From Gonapodya sp. JEL0774 (taxonomy: Eukaryota; Monoblepharomycota; Monoblepharidomycetes; Monoblepharidales; Gonapodyaceae): a stretch of 64,000 bases of DNA. This document shows positions 9,064-19,656 of the stretch, in pieces. Position numbers and translations under genes: made by a program. Under the pieces are notes generated by a model. It had not been told where the DNA came from. It did not search any database and was given only the letters and a program-made list of their open reading frames with translations. Positions within the stretch are counted from its first letter, which is position 1. Every line of letters begins with the position of its first letter. The DNA lies in NCBI GenBank assembly GCA_027604505.1, contig JADIIX010000080.1, positions 37,810-101,809 on the forward strand, written 5' to 3'.

Positions 9064-11815
9064 CTATCCAATCTGCCCCAGTCCCAAAACCTTTCCCGTC
9101 CTGAAATCCACGCCACACCACACTCCAAATTCCTCTACAGTCCTTGTAGCTCCGAGTCCGTACTTGCCACCCACTTTGTGCGCGGCGTCCAGCTCTACTT
9201 CTTTTCCAAAAGGCAAACACAACATCTTAATGACGACACCTTGACTTCTCTCCCGCTCCGCTTTCCACCCACTCAAGTCTCCTTCTAGTTCCACCTGCGT
9301 TCTGTCCCCCACCACGGTCCTCCTGTACCCCCTGGACCACCTGTGCCTCACCACGTCGTCCAGTCCAGAGAATCCCACACCAGTCCCCATCATCGCAACG
9401 TCCAACCCCCACGCATCGGGTTCCCATGTCCACAGGTCCCATCCCCCTGTCCACGCGCGTGCAGAGTAGAGCGTTTCCTCCCCAAAAAAGAGGTGTGCAA
9501 GTGTCGGGTCCAGAGGCACATCGTCAAGCAGGGAGGCTGGGGCAAAGAGGAATCCGGCGGAGGCGAGCCGTGAGGGGAGAAGGCCAAAAGATGTGACGGG
9601 TGTTGTGGGGACATAGGGAGAGGACGGAATGGATGCAGTGGTAGAGGAGGATCGCAGAGTTGGTGGAAGAACTTCCACGGATAGTGTTGGGATGGAGTGC
9701 TGCTTTAACGGGTGGGAGAGTCTGCCTGAAACACGCGGCATGCCGTCCTGGTCGAAACGTGATATGTAGAGAATAACGGGACCAGTTGCGGCAGGGGAGG
9801 TTTCGGACATGGGGAGGGGAATATCATGCGTCGTGTCCGGGCGATGCAGAGTGTCGTTGACTGACGGTTTGACTGACGGGAACAAATACGACAAAGATGA
9901 CATTGATGGTTTGGGCGATGTAGAAAGCTCTGGTGGCGCATCTCCCGGAGGGTTGGCTGTTGTCGGCGGAGTCGAGGGCACGTAGTCTGGCGGGTACGTT
10001 GTGAGTATTGCCCGATTCGGGTTCGGGCACCTTCTGATCAAATCGATAAGTCGAGCGTCCCAGTGGAGACCGAAACGCTGTTCAGGAAGAGGCAAGGTGC
10101 GGTGCGAGAGTTTAGAGTGAAGAAAGTGAGTGCAGGTTGACCGCCCGACACAACATAGAAAGCCGGGCTACACTACAAAATGAAGATCTATCGCACACCC
10201 AAGTGTTCAAATCAACCCACCATATGTGAATCCACCTGCATGTAAAACTCTTCGTCCTCCAACATGCTAGCCAACCTCGCTCTCGCCACCACGGGCCCCG
10301 CAGCCATCCTCGCGTCGAACTTCTCCCGCCTGACGTTCCCCTTCCATGGTTCGATCACCCGATCGTCGTGAAGGTTCAGATCCTCCGGGTGGTCTTGGTA
10401 AAGCAAGCGAGCGTGCACGCGGTGAGGGCAGAGCGCTAAACTGAAGAGTGAGGCGATCGTGTGATGCGTTTCTGGGTCACGGTATGCCGGGATGGAAACG
10501 AAGATGCGTGATGTGGTGTCTGGCGAATGGAGGAACCGCAATGGTGAAGCGGGATGGCCCTGCAACTGGCTCGTGGGTGGTCGAGCCTGCCGCCGGCGCA
10601 GCGCGTGCGCGAGGACATCGGGTGAAGGAAGGTGGAACCAGACAGAAAGTGCGGTGCGCGGGGCGTATGTGGGGAGGACAGCGTGCGTGCTGGAGGATGG
10701 GAAGATGAGAAGGCGGTCAAGGGTCGGAGTCACGTCATAGTGAAGGGAGTCTACTCAATGGGATGGGGGGGTGGTGTGTGGGAGAAGGCGATGGCATCCA
10801 CCGTTGTGATTGGTGCGCGTCCGGGTTTATTCAGAATCGGATCCCAACGGAAACCGGAGATACAGCACTCGTTCATTCTCCCTGTCTCACCTTCCCCCTC
10901 ACCCTCATTCTCACAGTGCTTTCGTTCACCAGTCCCCGTGTCAGTCCTATCGTCGCCGCCAGGCCACAGCCTCAACTTGCCCCCGTCCTCATCCTTCCAC
11001 CGCTCGTTCAAATACAAAATGCACGTCATTGCCCGCGTAGGGTTCGTCGGTCCACTGTCCTTGTGTGGCACATATCTTGCACCGTTGGCCGGGTAGTGGG
11101 CGAGTTGGAGGGAAGGGGTGGAGAGAGGTACAGGGAGGTGGAGGGAAAGCGAAATGTGACGGGCGAGGGAGGCGAGACGAGCATAGAGGAGGGGGAGGAT
11201 CGGATGCGGGGACCCCGACGGGGGCGTGGGGTTGGCATCCGTGTCCGGACGGCCTGTCGAGGCCTCAGGTACGGTAGCCGAGAAGGAGCTGGGTGAGAAG
11301 AATCGGACCGAGTCGCCACGAAGAGCAGGATCAATTTTTCGGGTGACACCAGTGCCCAGGCGGGCGGGGTGGAGGGATGGGAGGAGGGACTGGGGAGAAG
11401 GGGGAGTGCAGGGGAGCGGCGTGACCAGCGCCTGTTTCAGCTTTTTCCCAGATAGAACCGAAAACTAGATATCATGAATACTCGAGGAAGGAAGGACGCG
11501 GACCTGAGCCATATCAATGGACTTTCGAGTCAGATCCTCTGCCCAGGGGTGGTGGGGCATCGTGTCCCCCTGTCCTGGACCCACTACACCACCCGAATCG
11601 GTGTGATCCAAACCACGCAACACCACACCATCTAGAGTTACGAATCCGTCTCTGGCGAGCGAATCAATGGCCTCTTCGATCGTGTGGTGAAACCGCGCGG
11701 GGACCGAAACAGAAACAGGAGCGGAAGTTGAGGGTGGGATCGGTGTCGCGTGAGATGGTAAGGGGGAAGAGCGAGCGTTGGCATTGACGAGGGCGAGTAT
11801 TTTGTTTTGGATACC
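9064..11815 (-). CDS. Fusion of prolyl 4-hydroxylase and Skp1 Gnt1-type GlcNAc-transferase (5' end incomplete)
   Basis: Minus-strand exons 11504-11815, 10915-11431, 10221-10750 and 9064-10077 join in phase (790 residues); at least one first exon lies upstream of 11815. Domain 1 is an Fe(II)/2-oxoglutarate prolyl 4-hydroxylase: EEAIDSLARDGFVTLDGVVL at the start, metal ligands in YVPHKDSG (His near 11064, Asp near 11058), CILYLNERWKDEDGGKLRLW, then the distal His and the 2-oxoglutarate-binding Arg in THAVLPTYAPRTALSVWFH. Domain 2 follows directly and matches the GlcNAc-transferase family PF11397: IFVSIPAYRDPE, EEFYMQVDSHM, HWDARLID, HLFFGEETLYSARAW and the family-typical ending KYGLGATRTVEEF. 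In Dictyostelium and Toxoplasma, separate enzymes hydroxylate a Skp1 proline and then add GlcNAc to it; here one chain could do both. The substrate is inferred. A low-complexity insert of about 80 residues sits inside domain 2. Confidence 0.85.
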
Positions 11816-12339
11816 CTGAAATGGGGAACGCGTTGGAATTGGAAACAGTAAGAACGAGTTTGTATGATGACTAAACGGGGAAAAGAACGAGAAGGGTAAC
11901 TCGAACAGCCACTTGACTGATCACTCCCTGCGTGGCGAACACACCACAACACCATATGAGATGGGCCGTGTCCCGTCCCCTTCACGAGCGGACACCTGAG
12001 GAGGAACGGCAGTCACGCACACAGAGGAGTCCCACCTGGGAAGCACCTTCACTACAATCCACTGAAATCCAGGACAATATATCGTCGGCCCTCAAAAGAC
12101 CCGGCGCCCCTTTCCAAAAGCGAAACAAACGCGTTTCAGCCAGTACGGCGGTGTGTCCTTCTGTCACTGGGTGCGGTCCCAATTGCTCGGGCCGAGCCGG
12201 TGCCTGCCCCGTGAAGTGCCTGAGCAATAGGCTGGAGGAGGAAAAGTGTTTTTTCAGTTCAGTCGGTGTATTAGAGCAGAGAGAAGGGTAGACTTATCCT
12301 GTCAACTCACTCCGTCATGGGACAGTGATGCAAATGGAT

Positions 12340-12553
12340 TCACGCCACCCTACATTTCCGTCGATGATCCTTCCATTCCACTTCGACACGCAGTTTCACG
12401 AAAAAACTCTCAACCGCGTTCACGTCAAACATATGGAACCCGACTCCATCGCTCCGTCTGACCGTCACACCCACTTTTACTGACCTGGGGCAACTTTGCC
12501 ATCTCCAGGCTCCCCTCGCTCGCTGCTTTCACCGAAGAGCTGGATGCCATCAT
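12340..12553 (-). CDS. Possible exons of an unrecognised protein or of the fusion gene's 5' end
   Basis: Two short coding-like stretches sit on the minus strand upstream of the fusion gene. One starts at ATG 12551-12553 and runs 23 codons to a GTCAGT donor at 12484. The other encodes a well-composed segment including FDVNAVESFFVKLRVEVEW and closes at TGA 12340-12342. The second could fold as a strand-rich segment. Their phases do not join cleanly, so either an intervening intron is misplaced or they belong to different transcripts. They could be the missing 5' exons of the hydroxylase-transferase gene or a small independent gene. No family was recognised. Confidence 0.25.
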
Positions 12554-12560
12554 GCGAAGA

Positions 12561-13139
12561 ATAAGGGACCTTGGATCCGGATGGAACTGTCGACTTTGAT
12601 GGAATCGAGTTTCGGACATGTATGCTGTGGCCGCCTGATCGTACCCTCATTATAGTATGTTTGGATACCTATAAAGACCAGCCCAGCTCCACGCTCAATC
12701 TGTGTCTGACCCCGTTTGCCGCTCTGTTGCTGCAATCCACCACCATCGTTTCTGGGATGGTAGCTGCTGAAGTAAATCGATGCACATGTGACCTCATCTT
12801 TAGCGCATCAGAAATACAAAGAAAATCCCCACCGACATACATGAATTACACACGCCAATACACCTTTTCACTGATCCACATCATGGGCTTCACAGCTGCT
12901 CCAATGCCAATCATACTTCAAAAGCCCCTGCCAACTTGCACATCTCAATAGATTGTGTTGCTCTGGTCCTTCGTTGTATGCGCCAAAGGGGACTTGGAAT
13001 GTCGACTAAGACACACTCCCGCGACCATGTTACCCTCATCAGATGTCAATTGCCTCTGTGTATAAGCACACAGTTTGATCTGTCCTGCTCCGTCCTGCAC
13101 CAATCGGCAATCCCCCTTGACCATCCTCATCCATTCCCA
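12561..13139. other. Intergenic stretch
   Basis: Only short frames. Nothing recognised apart from the edge of the decayed Sel1-repeat region to the right. Confidence 0.35.
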
Positions 13140-14289
13140 CTAGTAAGTCTTTGCCTGGCACGGGAGGTCTTTCAAACAGTATTCCACAGCTTTTTGCTTG
13201 TCCTTTACCCTTCTACCCCACCTGTGCTCATGGAGAATTCCCAAGTGTGAAACAATGTCAACCATCCCTGCATGTAGTAGAACCTCCCTGGCTCTTCCTG
13301 CATCATGCTTACACCCAACAAGACAACCATCCAAGATTGAACACATATCTCCTTGCTTTGTGGCCACTGCAAAGACTTTCTTCGCTTTATGTACATCCAG
13401 TGACAAACTTGTGGCTCACATACATCCAAGCAATGTTGCTTTGTTTTTCTTTTCCCTGTTGCATAAGACTGCTTGGTAGCCTTCCTGTACCCCTTCACAG
13501 CCTCTGCCTTGTCCTTCTGTACACCTCTGCCATTCTCCTACATGAACCCAAGATTGGGCTGCACAGGAGCTGTCCTGGTCAGCTATTCTCATACCACCAC
13601 ACAGCCTCTGCCTTGTCCTTCTAAACACCTCACCTGTTCTCATACATGCACCAAAGATTGAACTGCGCTGTTGGGCATTGTGGCCTGTGATCTGCAGTCT
13701 ACGCTAGTCGCAAGAGGATGCAGTGGCTGCAAGGTGGTACAGGAAAGCTGCAGAGCAGGGCTATTCTGTTGCAAAGACTTCTCAAGTATTCTGGCATGTG
13801 ATGGGTTAGGGTATATGGAGATAAAGAGACTGTGAAGGGGTACAGGAGGACCGTATGTAAGCCCGGACTGCGCCCATATGTCACCCACATCAGTGGCTCT
13901 CATGTACCACTTCACAGCCTCCTTAACGTCTTCTGCATATCTTTGTGCATAATAAAAGCAAGTGCCCAGGTCAAATTGCGCTCCAATGTTGCCTTGCTCA
14001 GCTGCATCTAGGTAGAAGTGTTGTGAAGGTCTTTGGGAAGCATCCAAAGTCCATTCTTGTGTATTCCCACGCAGAGGCAAGTTCAAATGGTTCATGCGGT
14101 GCATCTCCATCAATAAGTGACACGAGCGCAGATTGCCAGGTGTCCGGGATCGCCAACGGGAGCCCAGGAGTGGTTTCTCCCCCGATTGGAGAGGTCTGTT
14201 GCCTCTTCCTGCGCTTGGGCGGATCCGTCTGCAGCATTGCTCTCAAGAGACGACGTGATGACACTGAATAACTCTGCGATGGAGAGCAT
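13140..14289 (-). pseudogene. Decayed Sel1-like repeat protein gene
   Basis: Sel1-like repeats are helical pairs used as protein-protein scaffolds, best known from Sel1/Hrd3 and Chs4/Skt5-type proteins. The 5' end is intact: ATG 14287-14289, a Ser/Glu-rich lead, then an intron whose phase fits (Cys-Ala joined to Gln-Trp). A good repeat follows with GNIGAQFDLGTCFYYAQRY and KEAVKWYMRA. Downstream copies are still readable but broken: one near 13650-13600 (AQFNLWCMYENR, stop, GV, stop, KDKAEAV), one near 13550-13470 with NLGFM, a TAG in place of the usual Tyr, then ENGRGVQKDKAEAVKGY, and one near 13230-13150 (SHLGILHE ... KDKQKAVEY). Several in-frame stops and frame changes argue for a pseudogene. 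A partly functional short first segment cannot be excluded. Confidence 0.6.
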
Positions 14290-14434
14290 CGAATTTTTGT
14301 TTTTGTGGACGATGGATTGGCTGACGTGACCACAGCTGCTCCAAAACCGAGGGATGCGATTCAGCCGCACATTTGAATCCAGCCCACAATCACCCCAGAC
14401 ACTCATCCATCAGCAGACAGGTGGCCAAAGCAAA

Positions 14435-16480
14435 ATGTCGTGGGCTGGATTCAAAAAAGGTGAATTCGATTGAACCGACAAAGACACGAAACCACTTCAA
14501 CCCCGTTTCAACCCGTTTAACTCTCTGTGACAAATCTTTCATGTTCCCCACGCTCCCCAATCGAAGCCATCAACCGCGGAATCGGCCAGATTCAGGTGTC
14601 TGCGGGCTTGGTCGAAAAGACAAATGACCCAGTCTTCGAAGCTGAGGAGAAGCGATTCAAAAGGTCCGTCGTTACGGGGGAGCCAGGTGTGGGGACGGGG
14701 ACGGCAGCGGCCCCATGAACCCAAACTGAGCATTTTACTGGGCTGAATGCAAAGCGACGCAAGGGAGACGGACTCATCAGCTGCTTCGCTTTTGCTTTTG
14801 AATACGCTAAACACACCCACCTCGTGAACCCCCACAGTTTCGAAGCACGACTCATCAAGTACCAAAAGGAAACCAAATCAAATCTCGACTCCGTGCGTGG
14901 TGCGTGTGCTTTGCGTTGGCGTGATCGCCATCGTGGGAACCGGACGTTGCAACGACTTTGATTCAGGGAGCCGAGCGGTTGGAACCAACATTCGTCGGAA
15001 CCTGCGGACAAGACCACACACAATTCGCGCACCCTCCCGAGAGCACACCGTTTGACCGAGAATACACCGTGCGAAAACTTCTCACCGCTCTCCTCCATAC
15101 CTCCCCTTTCTCCCGCTCGATAACACACAGCCGTCACCATGTCCCAAAAGACCATCGCCGAAGCCTGCGAAGTCATGTACGACGATCCCACTCAGGGGAA
15201 CGGTTTCGCCGCGCTCAAGTATAAGGAGATTTCGGCGAAGATCGACGAGGAGGGCAGGAAGGAGTTTGTGAGTGCACCTCGGGGGGGCGTCCTGTGTGGG
15301 GGTAGGGTGGATTCGATGGATGCGATGAACTGGGCTTGGCTGTGGTGTGGGCTAGCCGGGGTGTGTCTGTGGCTGGGTGAAAGTTGAGGTGGGGCCGTCG
15401 ACGAGTGATGGCCATTCAGGACATAAGAACGTGCACCGACACAAGTCAAAGAGAGTCGCACGGAGGAAGAACGAGCTGCGCAGGCCCGTGTAGGGCGGGA
15501 AAGATGTCCTGGGAGTCAGAGTGCCAGGTCGGGATTGGGCCCTGCCCTAGGCACTGGCACTTGGCGGACTGAGGGACCTCACATCCCCGCATTCTCCCCT
15601 ACCTACCTCACCCCACCCCATTTGCCTCCGGCGTGGGGGGGGGGGGGNNNNNNNNNNTTCCGTCGTAGCCACCCACTCCCACGATCATACGCCTTGGGTG
15701 GCGCCGTCGCGGCCCCCGCCCCCCACCCCCACCCCCTCCCTTCCGCCCCTTCATTTCCTTGTTCACTTTACTCGACGCTCCGGCTCCCACTCTCATCCCA
15801 GGACGATGCGTACCGCCTCGCCGTCTTCGAACCCGTGACCACCATCACCACCTCTGTCTCCAATGAGTTCAACGCCTGCATCGACAAGCGCAAGAAGAAA
15901 CTCCTCGACTACGACCTGCAGAAGGCGAAAGTTAGGAAACTGGTCGAAAAGCCCAGTAACGATCATTCGAAGCTGCCAAGAGTGGGTTGAATGGGTGTAT
16001 GCGCCGGCGGGAGCGTGTGGGGGTTTGGGCAAGAGACGCTCGCAGCTCAACTGCACCGCATGTTGCCGCCAACACAGAACGAAGCCAAACTCACCGCCGT
16101 CCGCACCAACTACGAATCCCTCAACACCCTCCTCCTCACCGACATACCGGGCCTGCTGTCCCACCGCCACGACCTCCTCGACCCCTCAGTCGAAGCACTC
16201 GTCAAGGCCAACCTACAGTTTTGGCGGTCGGGCGCGGCAAAACTCCACGAGGTGGAGAAAAAGGCGACGGGGAGTGATCTGAACCTAGGGAATTTAGGAA
16301 GGGAAGGGGCGGTGGAGGATGTGAGTGTGGTGTGGGGGTTGGGATGGGCAGGGCAGTGTTTTGGCGTCGGTGACTCCTGGGAACTCAAACAGAATCTTGT
16401 TTCCCGCCTCTCTTTCCCGCCCCCCGATATAGGCACTGGAGCGAATGAAAGAACTAACGATTTGCAAGGGGGCCCCGTGA
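14435..16480 (+). CDS. BAR-domain protein, Rvs161/Hob3 type
   Basis: Seven exons (14435-14459, 14567-14663, 14838-14899, 15131-15267, 15802-15981, 16036-16320, 16433-16480) total 834 bases and 277 residues, close to yeast Rvs161 (265). The N-terminus MSWAGFKKAINRGIGQ joins across the first intron and is typical of the family's amphipathic start. SAGLVEKTNDPVFEAEEKRF follows, then the three-helix BAR core: IDEEGRKEF joined to DDAYRLAVFEPV, then KRKKKLLDYDLQKAKVRKLV and DLLDPSVEALVKANLQFW. BAR dimers bind curved membranes and, with Rvs167, act in endocytic scission and actin organisation. There is no SH3 domain, as expected for the Rvs161 side of the pair. The acceptor of exon 6 (16035) is the least certain junction. 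The fourth intron contains the assembly gap. Its 5' end lies close to the decayed Sel1 gene on the opposite strand. Confidence 0.88.
15634..15657. other. Poly-G run followed by a 10-base assembly gap
   Basis: A run of 14 G (15634-15647) leads straight into ten N (15648-15657). The gap lies in the fourth intron of the BAR gene, so the protein model is not affected. The true intron length is unknown. Confidence 0.95.
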
Positions 16481-17211
16481 AGCGTGAACGGTTGGGGGGT
16501 GTTGCGCAGTGGTTTCGATTCGGTTTCGGATGTTGGGATGTGCGGTGGGTGCGAGAGCCGGCCCTGTACGTTGCGTTGGATGTCATATTACGTCATTCAT
16601 GTAGAAATGAAAATAATTGTATTCGAATCTCTTGCGCAATCCGTCGTTGTCCACCTTACCACCGCCCTGCGCGCGTACTCGGGGTATTATTAATCACATC
16701 ACCATCGGATGGTTGGTGGGGCATCACTCAGATGATGTGTGGAGGCAGGTGTTTGTGTTACCCACAGATTTTGCGTAGGTGGGCAAACTTGATGTGAGTT
16801 GAAACTACTGTTGGGGGGGACCCTCACAGTTAAGGCTCCCTCACCTGGATACAACAATGGATGGTGTAGAGTATAATGGAAACGTGCTCTAGACACTGTG
16901 ATTACCTAATTCAGTATAAGAGCTGCAAGTTTGATTTCAATCACGTAATTTGCATCTTTCGTGGAATTTGATATTGTAAAAGCAAGTGAAGACGAGACGG
17001 CCACCAGCCGACAAAAGAAGTAGCAAACGAGGTACAAAAGGTAAAGAAAGTAAAAAGAAACAAGCATTGCAAAGAAAAGCAATGTGCGCTTCAGTTACGT
17101 GATCTCCCGCAATATTTTCGTGTGAAGAAAAGTGCAAAGTCCGCCAGCGCTGCCGTCCTCCCGAACGCACAGCTTTCCAGAAATGTTTGACAGGTCTCGC
17201 CACGACATCTG
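16481..17211. other. Intergenic region between convergent genes
   Basis: Presumed 3' flanks of the BAR gene and of the acidic protein gene. No convincing coding frame, RNA gene or repeat was seen. Confidence 0.4.
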
Positions 17212-18847
17212 TTAATGCACCCCATCCAACATATCGTCATCATCATGTTCCTCGCCGTGTCCATCCTCGTCAATATCCATCGCGATGTCAAAGCCGACTT
17301 CATCGTTGTGCATAACATTCCCTCTGTCACCGTGCACGTTCCTCACAGCATTTGAATCACCCGGTGTCAGACCGGGGCTGTTCCTTGTGAGTGGTCCACC
17401 CACCACTGCCAAATCGTCCTCTTCTCCTTCATTCACCATCTCTCCCGCCGTGCTGCCTCCCCAAGGAACGTCACCACACATTTGCGAGTCCGTCTCGGGC
17501 TCGGGAGTGCCGGGTAGGGGAGCTCCAGTCTCTATCTCAGGCTTGATCCGCCCGTCCGCCATTCGGTCTATCGGTAGGCCCGTGTCTGTGTCGGCATCTA
17601 AATCAGAGTCTGTAAACACAAAACCAATCTGCTGCGCGATGGTACAAGTGGGTGTGGAAGTCGACCAAAGCTCGCCAACTTGATCGCCACTACCCTCATT
17701 GCTACCGTGGGGGGAGGAGAGAAGCGTCGCTCCACCCTTTGGCCGTTCACGGGTACTTTTGAGCTCATCCGCCTGAATTGTAGGAAGGATTTCATGAGCA
17801 GTATCGGACTGTCCTTGTTTCCCGACACTCTCCTGTTCTTTCGGTGTACCGGAGCTGATCAGCACATGATCAGGAGGAGGAGATCCTGAGTCTGTTCCCA
17901 CGCCACTATTGTCAAGGGCAGCTGCCGCAGCTGCACGGCGGGGTGTCGGTGATCCGTTGTCTGAGGGAGACGAAGACGTCGAAGCCGTCTGCTGATCATC
18001 GACGGGAAGGGGTTTCGGGGGAACAGTTGGGGGTGTGAACGTGGTGTCAAGGTCCTCGGTAGGTTGCGAGGGCTGGCTTCGTTCGAGAACAGGGGCGTGT
18101 GCTGGGGCAGGTGTGGGCGGGGATGAGGAATGAGGCTGAGAGGAAAGAGCCAAGGACGAGTTGTGCGATGGTGTTGAGGGCACCACTCTCTGAATGACCT
18201 CTGCCGCCGGAGGAACTGCCGAATTCAATCTTATCCCCTTGCTACGTCCCAAGGCCTCGTCGTAGAAAGCGACCTTGTCCACTGCGGTTGTCCAAGCTTC
18301 CCACCGCTTGGCGCCCTCTTCTGTCACTACACCATTCTGCGCATCCACCCATGCGGCGTCCCAGTCACCCAGATTAACTGCCAGGACGGCATTGGTGAGA
18401 TCCCTTCGAGCTGCCCGGCGGGGTGGAGTAGTGGGTGGGGGGCTGGATGGTCGATCGATCAGGGTTGGAAGCAGGTCGACGAGAGGAATGAGAACTGTGT
18501 TGGCGAATGATTCTAAGAGGTGTTTGGAGGCATCGAGGAAGGACAAGGGTGCATGAGCAAGAAGAAAGATGATCACACGCTGCGAGCGCTCATCTGACCT
18601 AGCTGCTCATTCACGGATCGCATTTCTTCTTCGAGTTTCTCGCACAAGTCGAGGGTACGACGCTTTGAGGCATTACGGGCATCAATTGTGCGGCGGAACA
18701 ACGCGATAGCTTTCGTCAGTGATGGTCGATGAACAGAAGTGAAAGCATAGTGATTAGTACTACGTTCCGTTCTATGATAGTCTATCTTCATATTGTCGAG
18801 AAAACCCCTGGGCTGTTCCACTCACCTTCCTCGTAGTCAAGGACCAT
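17212..18847 (-). CDS. Unknown protein: N-terminal coiled coil, Ser/Pro-rich middle, acidic tail
   Basis: Three exons on the minus strand, 18826-18847, 18599-18709 and 17212-18512, join in phase to give 477 residues beginning MVLDYEEAIALFRRTIDARN. The first 60 residues form a charged heptad-like helix (TLDLCEKLEEEMRSVNEQL) that runs into a hydrophobic helix (ESFANTVLIPLVDLLPTLI). A compact segment rich in Trp and Ala follows (VNLGDWDAAWVDAQNG). The rest is Ser/Pro/Thr-rich, and the protein ends in an acidic stretch (DEDGHGEEHDDDDMLDGVH). I do not recognise the family. The helical start suggests a subunit of a complex and the acidic tail a nuclear or chaperone-like role, but both are guesses. 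The second exon is bounded by GTGAGT/AAG and GTCAGA/TAG signals. Confidence 0.6.
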
Positions 18848-19178
18848 CTGGGACCTCTCTGTCCTCGATACCTTGAAAAGGGTCCAACTCATCAATATCC
18901 TCATTCGCGTTCCAGTCGCTCCCGGATTCTTCCATTGTGGGCGTATTCCAGTCGTTTTCAAGGAACGCGGAGTCGTGAGCAAGTTTCGGATCAGACTTGT
19001 TGAGATTGCTGCCAGATCGAGAAGGTTGGACGGAACGCGGAGGAACGAAAGAGGATCCGTGGGAGGGAGAAAGAGCTGGCGATTTTCGAGACCAGTCATG
19101 CAGTTTCGATTCCGTTCGTGAGAGACGATTTACATTCCAAGAACGAAAAGGGAGCGAATTCGAGATTTGAGCGCAGCT
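18837..19178 (-). CDS. Possible coding segment upstream of, and overlapping, the acidic protein gene
   Basis: An open minus-strand frame has protein-like composition: SSFVPPRSVQPSRSGSNL, then a Trp/Asn/Asp-rich part with NDWNTPTMEESGSDWN and DIDELDPFQGIEDREV. It stops at TGA 18837-18839, only 10 bases past the ATG of the acidic protein gene in another frame. It may be an upstream part of that same protein, in which case the two frames need a splice or indel that I can only place as a 13-base GT-AG step. It may also be a separate short protein, or chance. No family was recognised. Confidence 0.3.
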   Translation of the reverse strand, partial: SCAQISNSLPFRSWNVNRLSRTESKLHDWSRKSPALSPSHGSSFVPPRSVQPSRSGSNLNKSDPKLAHDSAFLENDWNTPTMEESGSDWNANEDIDELDPFQGIEDREVPDGP

Positions 19179-19179
19179 T

Positions 19180-19656
19180 GAACAGAAAAACGCAGAACGA
19201 GACCTCACGCGCAGACATGGCGTTACTGGCGCCGATGGAGCAGTTTCCCGCTGGCTAGCGTGGACGCGTTTGTGTTCGCGATGGTTTGGTTGTGAGACAG
19301 CCTGCTCTCTGTCTTCGCATTTCGTCCTCGCACAGAATAATATGCAAATGAACACCCCGGATTTTTCAACCAAATGAACCAATATTTGGCAAGACGAATT
19401 AATTTTCTTCAGTGATATCTCACTCGACTCAGGGTTTCACATGTAACTTACTCCTTTGCTAATGCAGAGAGTGTTCGGAGGACAAATAGAGCCCTGATGG
19501 CAGTCTTATGTGAAAACAACGACGTAACTGCCGATGAATATAATTCTCAGCCATTTACATTCTCATTGTGTCACGTGTATCTCGTCGCTCTGAGTTGTCC
19601 CTGTTCCAACAAGAGAAACCATTCTGACACAAACACCCAAACCAAGACGTCAACGA
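19180..19656. other. Divergent intergenic region
   Basis: This stretch separates minus-strand sequence on the left from the AAA ATPase gene on the right and presumably holds its promoter. No motif was identified with confidence. Confidence 0.4.

Noticed and set aside
10751-10914. A stop (TAG) separating the hydroxylase part from the transferase part, suggesting two genes
   Set aside because: The distal His and Arg of the hydroxylase lie after the stop, so the fold must continue; a phase-1 intron with GTGAGA and TAG signals removes it.
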